Shown here: in pieces, positions 1 to 5,344 of the stretch
Layout: each line of letters begins with the position of its first letter
Position numbering within the stretch: position 1 is the stretch's first letter
Assembly (NCBI GenBank): GCA_905197435.1
Contig: CAJJYX010000180.1
Span: 1 to 5,896, forward strand
Length of the DNA: 5,896 nucleotides
Direction of reading: 5' to 3'
Source: an uncultured Bacteroides sp.
GTDB taxonomy: Bacteria > Bacteroidota > Bacteroidia > Bacteroidales > Bacteroidaceae
The notes under the pieces: model-generated
What the model saw: the letters and a program-made list of their open reading frames with translations, nothing else
What the model was told of the DNA's origin: nothing
Databases searched by the model: none
Translations under genes and position numbers: made by a program

Positions 1-1336
1 CCGAGTCTCCCTCGGTGATGAAGATGCAGGATTCGGCTTCCTGGTCCTTGCCTTTTCCGTCGCTCAGGTGGTAGCGGCAGTCGCGCAGCTTGCGGTTGTG
101 CAGGTTGGCTTTCTTGGCGCGTTCGCGTGCCAGTTTGGTGACGCCGGCAATGGCTTTGCGCTCTTTCTCGGAGTCTTGTATCTTTTGCAGCATCACTTCG
201 GCCACAAGCGGGTTCTTGTGGAGGTAGTTGTCCACTTCCGTCTTGATGAAGTCGCCTACGTATTTGTTTACCGTGGGGCCGGCAGGTTTGCCTTCTTGCG
301 GTATGGCGGGCCACATGTTGTTGCTTCCCAGCTTCGTTTTGGTCTGGCTTTCGAACATGGGTTCTTCCACGTCAATGGCGATGGCGGCTACCAGTCCGTT
401 GCGGATGTCGGCATATTCCTGGTTCTTGTTGAAGAACTCCTTGATGGTACGGGCAATGTGCTCTTTCAAGGCTGTCTGGTGTGTGCCGCCTTGGGTGGTG
501 TGCTGTCCGTTGACAAAGGAGTAGTACTCCTCACCGTATTGGTTGGTGTGTGTGAAGGCTATTTCGATGTCCTCTCCTTTCAGGTGGATGATGTCGTAGA
601 GGCCTTCGCTGGTCATGTTGTCTTTCAGCAGGTCCTCCAGCCCGTGGCGGGAAACGATGCGCTGGCCGTTGTAAATGAAGGTAAGCCCTGTATTCAGGTA
701 GGTGTAGTTGCGCAGCAGTGTCTCCACAAACTGGTTCTGGAAGGAGTAGTTCAGAAAGAGGGTGGCGTCCGGCTCGAAGAAGATATAGGTTCCGCTTTCT
801 TCCGTCGAATCTTCGGTCATGTCACTCAACAGCGTTCCTTTCTCAAAGACGGCGGTACGTACCTTGCCGTCGCGGTAGCTGCGTACTTCGAAACGGCTGC
901 TCAGTGCATTGACCGCCTTGATACCCACGCCGTTCAGTCCGACGCTTTTCTTGAAAGCCTTGCTGTCGTATTTTCCTCCGGTGTTCAGTTTGCTGACCGC
1001 CTCTATCAGTTTGCCTTGCGGAATGCCTCGTCCGTAGTCACGCACACTGACGCGCAGGCTGTCTTCTATCGTTACTTCTATACGCTTGCCGGCACCCATC
1101 TTGAATTCGTCGATGCTGTTGTCCATTACTTCTTTCAGCAACACATAGATACCGTCGTCGCTTTGAGAGCCGTCGCCCAGTCGGCCGATGTACATACCCG
1201 AACGGACACGGATGTGCTCCATGTCATCCAGGTGGCGGATATTGTCGTCGGTATATTCCACGCTGGAAGCGGGGGTCTCTGTAATATTGTTGTCTGCCTC
1301 TTCCTGTGGCAGAGTCATATTGTTGTTATCTTCCAT
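1..1336 (-). CDS. parE: DNA topoisomerase IV subunit B (ParE), N-terminal 445 residues, cut by window edge
   Basis: ATPase subunit of a type IIA topoisomerase, which with ParC uses ATP to unlink and relax DNA in the cytoplasm. Reading from 1336, the GHKL ATPase domain shows a MYIG motif near residue 48, the catalytic Glu69 and Mg-binding Asn73 in KEVMDNSIDE, Asp100 with GRGIP (102-106), and the nucleotide-lid loop SVGLNGVGIKAVNALS (131-146). The transducer domain carries the QTK loop Lys (QTKTKLGS, 331-338). The window ends inside the Toprim motif EGDS (442-445), so the metal-binding aspartates and the C-terminus are missing. The form KEVMDNSIDEF with GLNGVG fits Bacteroidota ParE better than GyrB, which normally has GLHGVG; the ParE/GyrB choice is inference. 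The start ATG at 1336 is about 33 bases downstream of a predicted transcription start. It gives an Asn/Glu-rich leader of about 25 residues; Met7 is an alternative start. Confidence 0.9.
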   Translation of the reverse strand, partial: MEDNNNMTLPQEEADNNITETPASSVEYTDDNIRHLDDMEHIRVRSGMYIGRLGDGSQSDDGIYVLLKEVMDNSIDEFKMGAGKRIEVTIEDSLRVSVRDYGRGIPQGKLIEAVSKLNTGGKYDSKAFKKSVGLNGVGIKAVNALSSRFEVRSYRDGKVRTAVFEKGTLLSDMTEDSTEESGTYIFFEPDATLFLNYSFQNQFVETLLRNYTYLNTGLTFIYNGQRIVSRHGLEDLLKDNMTSEGLYDIIHLKGEDIEIAFTHTNQYGEEYYSFVNGQHTTQGGTHQTALKEHIARTIKEFFNKNQEYADIRNGLVAAIAIDVEEPMFESQTKTKLGSNNMWPAIPQEGKPAGPTVNKYVGDFIKTEVDNYLHKNPLVAEVMLQKIQDSEKERKAIAGVTKLARERAKKANLHNRKLRDCRYHLSDGKGKDQEAESCIFITEGDS

Positions 1337-1375
1337 TTAGTTTGTTGTTAAATGCCTATCTATAGGTGCTTTGCG

Positions 1376-1407
1376 CAAAAGTAACTATAAAATCGGAGGT
1401 TCGCAAA
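1376..1407 (-). promoter_or_regulatory. Bacteroides-type promoter of parE
   Basis: On the minus strand, TACTTTTG (1376-1383) matches the Bacteroides -7 consensus TAnnTTTG exactly. TTTG (1404-1407) matches the -33 box, with a 20-base spacer. Transcription would start near 1369, giving a leader of about 33 bases. The promoter sits in the 93-base gap after the acyltransferase-like gene, so parE is probably transcribed on its own. Read from sequence only. Confidence 0.75.
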
Positions 1408-1429
1408 AAACAAGGAAGTTTTTCGGTTT

Positions 1430-2566
1430 TCATTGCATTTCCTTCACAAAGCATCTTCTCCGTTTGTGCTGCTCCGTCTTGAAGTATTCCCATTGGGCCT
1501 GTACTTTGCCGTTCAGTTCCAGTTCCGGGTTGCTTTCGGCATACTCGAAACCAAGTTTTTGGTAGACGGGGATGAGGTCGGAGAATAACAGTGCGTTGAC
1601 GCCCTTATTCTGGTATTCCGGTTTCACGGCAACCAGCAGCAAGTCGAGCATTTTCGGGTATTTCTTTAGGAAGATGGTCTTGGCCAGATGATACCAACCC
1701 ATGGGAAGCAGGCGTCCGTGGGCTTTCTGCAAGGCCTCGGCGAGAGACGGCATGGAGATGCCTACGGCAAGCAGCCGGTCGTCGGCATCGGTAATCAGGG
1801 TCACCATGCGCAGGTCGAGGATGGGCAGGTACATCTTGACGTATTGGTTTATCTGGCGCTGCGAAAGGGAGGAATAGCCGTAGAGCGGTTTGTAGGCTTC
1901 GTTCATCAGTTCGAAGATGGCTTGTCCATAGTCGCGGGCAATCTTCTTGGCTGATGTATATTTCTTTATCTTGAGGTTATACTTGCGCTGGATGAGGTCA
2001 GAGATGCGTTTGTGCTTGTCAGGTATGGCATCCGGAATGTAGATTTTGTACTCCACCCAATCGGCATCCTTCTCGAAGCCCATGCGTTCCATGTGCTGCG
2101 GATAGTAGGGATAGTTGTAGATGGTGGCCATGGTGCTGAGCTGGTCGAACCCTTCGATCAGCATGCCCTCGGCGTCGAAGTCGGTGAACCCCAGCGGGCC
2201 TTGGATATGCGTCATTCCCCGCTCTTTTCCCCATTCTTCTACGGCTTTTATCAAGGCATCGGAGACTTCCGCATCGTCGATGAAGTCTATCCAGCCGAAG
2301 CGGACTTCCTTCTTGCCCCAGGTTTGGTTTGCCTTGTGGTTGATGATGGCAGCTACACGTCCTACGATTTTACCTTCCCGATATGCCAGGAAGTAGTCGG
2401 CTTCACAGAATTCGAATGCGGCGTTCTTCTTCTTGTTGAAAGTGTTGAGCATGTCATCGAAAAGGTCGGGGACGGAATAAGGGTTGTTTTTGTATAGCAG
2501 GTAGTTGAAACGGATAAAGCGTTCCAGCTCCCGTCTTGTGGTTACTTTCTTGATTGTAATTGCCAT
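1430..2566 (-). CDS. GNAT-fold acyltransferase-like protein, YghO / bacterial ceramide synthase-like family
   Basis: Complete 378-residue cytoplasmic protein with no signal peptide or clear membrane segment. It resembles the large two-domain GNAT-like family that includes E. coli YghO and, as I recall, the Caulobacter bacterial ceramide synthase. The N-terminal half has the family-like stretch GPLGFTDFDAEGMLIEGFD (123-141), followed by YNYPYY (150-155) and ERMGF (160-164). The C-terminal half holds a GNAT acyl-CoA-binding motif A: LLVAVKPEYQNKGVNALL (310-327), with QNKG as the phosphate-binding turn, then QKLGFEYAESNPELELN (336-352). The start at 2566 follows a strong promoter by about 15 bases, with no clear Shine-Dalgarno sequence. 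No other sphingolipid gene (serine palmitoyltransferase, reductase) is in the window, so the substrate cannot be read from context. Family membership is fairly sure; ceramide synthesis is a hypothesis, and acylation of another amine is equally possible. Confidence 0.8.
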   Translation of the reverse strand: MAITIKKVTTRRELERFIRFNYLLYKNNPYSVPDLFDDMLNTFNKKKNAAFEFCEADYFLAYREGKIVGRVAAIINHKANQTWGKKEVRFGWIDFIDDAEVSDALIKAVEEWGKERGMTHIQGPLGFTDFDAEGMLIEGFDQLSTMATIYNYPYYPQHMERMGFEKDADWVEYKIYIPDAIPDKHKRISDLIQRKYNLKIKKYTSAKKIARDYGQAIFELMNEAYKPLYGYSSLSQRQINQYVKMYLPILDLRMVTLITDADDRLLAVGISMPSLAEALQKAHGRLLPMGWYHLAKTIFLKKYPKMLDLLLVAVKPEYQNKGVNALLFSDLIPVYQKLGFEYAESNPELELNGKVQAQWEYFKTEQHKRRRCFVKEMQ

Positions 2567-2587
2567 AATTGTTCAATATTGAGGTCA

Positions 2588-2618
2588 CAAAGGTAATGCA
2601 AACTGAGTGCAGTACAAA
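2588..2618 (-). promoter_or_regulatory. Bacteroides-type promoter of the acyltransferase-like gene
   Basis: On the minus strand, TACCTTTG (2588-2595) is an exact TAnnTTTG -7 box and TTTG (2615-2618) is a -33 box, with a 19-base spacer. Transcription would start near 2581, leaving a leader of about 15 bases before the ATG at 2566. The spacer holds two TGCA words 7 bases apart. The -33 box lies at the edge of the hairpin at 2616-2635. Confidence 0.8.
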
Positions 2619-2635
2619 ATAAGCTTGCTTATTTT
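2616..2635 (-). terminator. A/T-rich hairpin, possible terminator of the antiporter gene
   Basis: A perfect 9-bp inverted repeat (2616-2624 with 2627-2635, two bases between) lies about 82 bases past the antiporter stop codon. On the minus strand it ends in TTTT before G. On the plus strand it is followed by a longer T run (to 2637), so it could act in either direction. The stem is mostly A/T and therefore weak. It overlaps the -33 box of the next promoter, so it may instead be a regulatory dyad. Confidence 0.4.
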
Positions 2636-2661
2636 TTATGCCGGGGTGCAGCTTGCCTTAC

Positions 2662-2685
2662 TTAAAGAGACGTGATAATCTTTAA
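2662..2685. repeat. Small inverted repeat downstream of the antiporter gene
   Basis: TTAAAGA (2662-2668) pairs with TCTTTAA (2679-2685) around a 10-base loop, in the 150-base gap between the antiporter and acyltransferase-like genes. The stem is short and A/T-rich and has no T tract. It may help form the antiporter mRNA 3' end, or it may be chance. The rest of this gap shows no coding signal. Confidence 0.25.
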
Positions 2686-2716
2686 AATGCCGTGTAGGGT
2701 GTCTGTAAATTTACTG

Positions 2717-3697
2717 TCAGAGATTATATATCAGTACGGCTGTATAGGCAACATAACAAAGAATCAGAATGCTTCCCTCGATTCGGGTAATGGTGCGTTT
2801 CCCAAAGAACATGCCGAATAACCAGAGCAGGATGCTGGAGCCGAACAGTACCCATAGGTCGAAATTGGTGATGCCCGTCAGGCGTAGCGGAGTGATGGAA
2901 GCCGAACAGCCCAGCACGAAGAATATATTGAAGAGATTGCTTCCGATGACGTTGCCGATGGCTATTTCGGGGTTTTTCTTCAAGGCGGCCACGACAGAGG
3001 TGGCGAGCTCGGGCAGTGAAGTGCCTCCCGCTACGAGTGTAAGGCCGATGATGGACTCGCTGACTCCCAAATCACGGGCTATGCCGCCGGCACCGTCTAC
3101 AAAGAAATTGCCTCCGATGATGAGCCCCGCCAGCCCGCCAAGGATATACAGGACAGACTTCCACATTGGCAGCAGCCTGATTTCATCCTCTTCTTGCGGA
3201 GCTTCCTTTTCACCCTCTTTTATATTCCCGTCTCTTTTGGCGATGGCAAAGGTGTAGCTCAGGAAGATGGCAAAAAAGCATAGCAGCAACAGTCCGTCGG
3301 TGATACTGAGCATATTCTCCCCGCTACCGTCCAAAAAGACATCGTTGGCGCAAATCAGCAGGGCGAAGGACGAAAGGATGCAAAGGGGGATTTCGCGCTT
3401 CAGCGTATTGCGGGTGATGGCTATCGGGGCAAAAAGGGCCGTACAGCCCACAATCACCAAGGTATTGAATGTGTTGCTTCCCACCACATTGCCGATGGCT
3501 ATGTCGGCACTGCCTTTCAGGGCGGAGGATATGCTGACGGTAAGCTCCGGCGCAGAGGTGCCGAAGGCGACAATGGTAAGTCCGATGACGATGGAGGGTA
3601 TACGGAAACGCTTGGCAACAGAGGCGGCGCCGTCTGTCAGGCCGTTGGCACCCAGCAGGATGAGGAGCAACCCTCCGACAAGAAATAATATATCCAT
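2717..3697 (-). CDS. Calcium/sodium antiporter, CaCA family (YrbG-like)
   Basis: Inner-membrane cation exchanger of 326 residues, about the length of E. coli YrbG; by family it would exchange Ca2+ for Na+ or H+. The two inverted alpha-repeats are clear: repeat 1 has IGLTIVAFGTSAPEL (38-52) and IGNVVGSNTFN (68-78); repeat 2 has IGLTLVAGGTSLPEL (217-231) and IGNVIGSNLFN (247-257). Glu51 and Glu230 are the expected ion-binding acids. The halves are joined by a charged, Glu-rich cytoplasmic loop (about 154-176) and flanked by hydrophobic segments consistent with about ten helices. By my alignment the residue matching Asp240 of the archaeal NCX_Mj structure is Asn257. The start MDILFLVGG at 3697 is chosen over an upstream ATG at 3733 because a -7 box lies between them at 3720-3727, and because it places a hydrophobic helix at the N-terminus, as expected. 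Ion specificity cannot be proved from sequence. Confidence 0.92.
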   Translation of the reverse strand: MDILFLVGGLLLILLGANGLTDGAASVAKRFRIPSIVIGLTIVAFGTSAPELTVSISSALKGSADIAIGNVVGSNTFNTLVIVGCTALFAPIAITRNTLKREIPLCILSSFALLICANDVFLDGSGENMLSITDGLLLLCFFAIFLSYTFAIAKRDGNIKEGEKEAPQEEDEIRLLPMWKSVLYILGGLAGLIIGGNFFVDGAGGIARDLGVSESIIGLTLVAGGTSLPELATSVVAALKKNPEIAIGNVIGSNLFNIFFVLGCSASITPLRLTGITNFDLWVLFGSSILLWLFGMFFGKRTITRIEGSILILCYVAYTAVLIYNL

Positions 3698-3719
3698 AAG
3701 TACGTCTGTTTTTGGGGTA

Positions 3720-3727
3720 CAAAGATA
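3720..3727 (-). promoter_or_regulatory. -7 box of the antiporter promoter
   Basis: TATCTTTG on the minus strand is an exact match to TAnnTTTG. No TTTG lies 19-21 bases upstream, so the -33 contact is weak or replaced by an activator. Transcription would start near 3713, 16 bases before the ATG at 3697. The upstream bases match those of the acyltransferase-like gene promoter in the same register (21 of 26 bases over 3719-3744 against 2587-2612). Confidence 0.65.
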
Positions 3728-3750
3728 GTGCAAACCGGATGCAGAACTTC

Positions 3751-3762
3751 CATGCTTGCATG
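3751..3762. promoter_or_regulatory. Dyad upstream of the antiporter promoter, possible operator
   Basis: CATGC (3751-3755) and GCATG (3758-3762) form a perfect 5-bp inverted repeat around TT. The dyad sits about 40-50 bases upstream of the predicted start of transcription, where an activator could replace the missing -33 box. A GCTTGC core (plus strand) is also at the centre of the hairpin upstream of the acyltransferase-like gene, at nearly the same distance from its -7 box. The regulatory role is inference. Confidence 0.3.
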
Positions 3763-3813
3763 AAAAAGTTATGTTGACGGCAGTGAGACGACAAGCCCAA
3801 GGATGACGGGCGG

Positions 3814-3843
3814 GATAAAGGGAAGTCCTGATTTCCCTTTATC
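3814..3843 (-). terminator. Hairpin across the lipoprotein stop codon, possible terminator
   Basis: A perfect 11-bp inverted repeat (3814-3824 with 3833-3843, 8-base loop) begins inside the last codons of the lipoprotein gene. Its TAA stop (3839-3841) lies in the first stem arm as read on the minus strand. No T tract follows, so it is not a classic intrinsic terminator; it may end or protect the mRNA 3' end. The 50 bases between it and the antiporter upstream dyad show nothing further. Confidence 0.5.
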
Positions 3844-5128
3844 GTGCAAGTACTATCTCAGAATAGGGGAAGCCGGAATTGAGGAATTCCCATTTCTCTG
3901 TTGCCGGGTCATAGGCTTCAATTATGTTGCCGTTCCGGCTGCCTTCAAACAGTACATAAAGCTTTTGGGTTCCATGCTCTGTGGAGAAAGTTGTTACAGA
4001 ACGTGCCGGGTTGGGGAAAGTGGTGAAAGGCTCTTCCATTTCTTCTGTGCTGACTTTCCAAAGGCATAGCTCCGTGTCGCCTCCATTGGCGGAGGAGATG
4101 ACGTATCCGCCTGCTTTGATATAATAGGCCGCCTCTGTGTTTGGTGCACGGAAGATTATCTGGAAGGGGATGAGGGCATCCGTCCTTATGGGAGCATATA
4201 GGCGCATGTAGGGCTGTCCGTTGTTGGTATATATCACTGCCGGGGAGAAAGTCCCGTCACCATTGTCGGCAGAGAGGAGGATACATGATTCATTGCCTTG
4301 TACTCCGGGATAGCGTCCCAATGCTTCGGGATTCAGTCCTTCGGGCAGCTCGATGAGAGGTGGATTTACCTGGGAGTTTCTGGTATACGATGAGGTAATG
4401 TCATAAATTGTCAGGTGCTTCTCGTCGGCCAGCCCGATTGCCATTATCCTGTTTTCGTAGGTCTCGCAAAGAGTTATGAAATGATTTCTCATGCCTTTCC
4501 AGTAGTGCATGGACAAATCGAAGCAGTTGGTGGCATATAGCCCGTCTTGTTCCAGTACTCCGTAGAGGCAATTGCTTCCCGGATTATTGACGGCAAGGGA
4601 AAACTCCTGCCCTTCCGGCAGCCGTACTACGGGGGTTACGCTTGTATTGGAGGCATCGAGGCTCACGTGTTCGATGCCGAAGGGATATACTGCGTTGGAA
4701 CGCGAGTTGGTGATACCGTAGAGTTGCGGTTCCTGAGGAGATTGCCCGTCGGAAACGGAAATCTTGCCGAGAAGTTGGAGCTGGCCCATACGTGTCAGGA
4801 ATATTTCCACCCGTGAGGCAGGCCAGTGACCGGGGGCGAGGAAAGTGATACTGTTGGCTGTCTGCTCTGTGGTGACGGCGTGTATGTAGCGTGAGTACCC
4901 TTCGGGGAAGAGAGGGTTGTCGGCTATCGGCCAGTAGATGTCCAGTATAATTTGGTCACCGCTTTGAAATCCATCGGCTTTGACTGTCACAGCATCGCCC
5001 GGGTCGAAGGTCTTGTCGGCATCGGATATGGTGATATTGGTCACAAAAGCGGGTTGTTTCTCTTTGTCATCGTCACTGCAAGCGGCAAGTAGCAGGCTGA
5101 GTAACAGTAGGAAGTGTATTCCCCTCAT
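3839..5128 (-). CDS. Predicted surface-exposed lipoprotein of unknown function
   Basis: A 429-residue secreted lipoprotein. Residues 1-16 form a signal peptide (MRGIHFLLLLSLLLAA) ending in a lipobox with Cys17 as the lipidated residue. The next residues, SDDDKE, match the acidic signal that sends Bacteroides lipoproteins to the outer surface. Residues about 27-126 look like a single Ig/TIG-type beta domain (VTNITISDADKTF, FDPGDAVTVKADGF, then a strand pair ending in LLGKISVSDG). The rest (about 134-429) is beta-rich, with repeated strand-turn units such as YDITSSY, NRIMAIGLADEKHLTIYD and AYDPATEKWEFL, and could be a beta-propeller; I recognise no catalytic motif. The start at 5128 is chosen because the -7 box at 5151-5158 puts the transcription start near 5144, downstream of the ATGs at 5149 and 5308. 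There is no SusC/SusD partner beside it. Lipoprotein status is firm; function is unknown. Confidence 0.85.
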   Translation of the reverse strand: MRGIHFLLLLSLLLAACSDDDKEKQPAFVTNITISDADKTFDPGDAVTVKADGFQSGDQIILDIYWPIADNPLFPEGYSRYIHAVTTEQTANSITFLAPGHWPASRVEIFLTRMGQLQLLGKISVSDGQSPQEPQLYGITNSRSNAVYPFGIEHVSLDASNTSVTPVVRLPEGQEFSLAVNNPGSNCLYGVLEQDGLYATNCFDLSMHYWKGMRNHFITLCETYENRIMAIGLADEKHLTIYDITSSYTRNSQVNPPLIELPEGLNPEALGRYPGVQGNESCILLSADNGDGTFSPAVIYTNNGQPYMRLYAPIRTDALIPFQIIFRAPNTEAAYYIKAGGYVISSANGGDTELCLWKVSTEEMEEPFTTFPNPARSVTTFSTEHGTQKLYVLFEGSRNGNIIEAYDPATEKWEFLNSGFPYSEIVLAR

Positions 5129-5150
5129 AATGTTTGTATATTGGTGCATA

Positions 5151-5158
5151 CAAATATA
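5151..5158 (-). promoter_or_regulatory. -7 box of the lipoprotein gene promoter
   Basis: TATATTTG on the minus strand matches TAnnTTTG. No TTTG lies at the expected -33 distance; that region reads GTAGG. The predicted transcription start near 5144 leaves a leader of about 16 bases before the ATG at 5128. Confidence 0.55.
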
Positions 5159-5241
5159 GGGCTTTTTTCTTGTATTCCTACGGACGGGCTTTGTTTTTTT
5201 GCCGTATGTGATGGAAAACGTAGAGTCAAAGCTCAGGCAGG

Positions 5242-5270
5242 CACACCATTCTGTCGTGCAGAATGGTGTG
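5242..5270 (-). terminator. Perfect 12-bp hairpin between phosphatase and lipoprotein genes, likely transcript end
   Basis: CACACCATTCTG (5242-5253) and CAGAATGGTGTG (5259-5270) pair perfectly around a 5-base loop, about 75 bases past the phosphatase stop codon. This is the strongest inverted repeat in the window. No T tract follows on the minus strand, so it may be a 3'-end stabilising structure rather than a classic terminator. The rest of the gap 5129-5344 holds only the lipoprotein promoter and A/T-rich tracts; I see no small gene. Confidence 0.55.
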
Positions 5271-5344
5271 AAGTATCTTTCTTTTCTTCTACAGATGTGT
5301 CTGCTCATGTATTACTTTATTTGTCGGGCTGGCGATACTTTGGA

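Noticed and set aside
68..1351. A 427-codon open frame on the plus strand opposite parE
   Set aside because: It is antisense to a gene with unmistakable ATPase and Toprim motifs. Its translation has no recognisable domain and an odd Val/Phe/Gln-rich composition, as expected of a mirrored frame.
2012..2497. Plus-strand open frame of 161 codons opposite the acyltransferase-like gene
   Set aside because: It is antisense to a well-supported gene and has no recognisable domain or promoter.
2769..3728. Two plus-strand open frames opposite the antiporter
   Set aside because: Both mirror the membrane-protein codons; their Ser/Pro/Met-rich translations match no family I know.
3698..3733. Twelve-residue upstream extension of the antiporter from an ATG at 3733
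   Set aside because: The -7 box at 3720-3727 lies inside this stretch and the predicted transcript starts downstream of it; the extension also adds a non-hydrophobic leader before the first helix.
5129..5308. Sixty-residue upstream extension of the lipoprotein, with ATGs at 5308 and 5149
   Set aside because: It would bury the lipoprotein signal peptide inside the protein and would start upstream of the -7 box and across the 12-bp hairpin.
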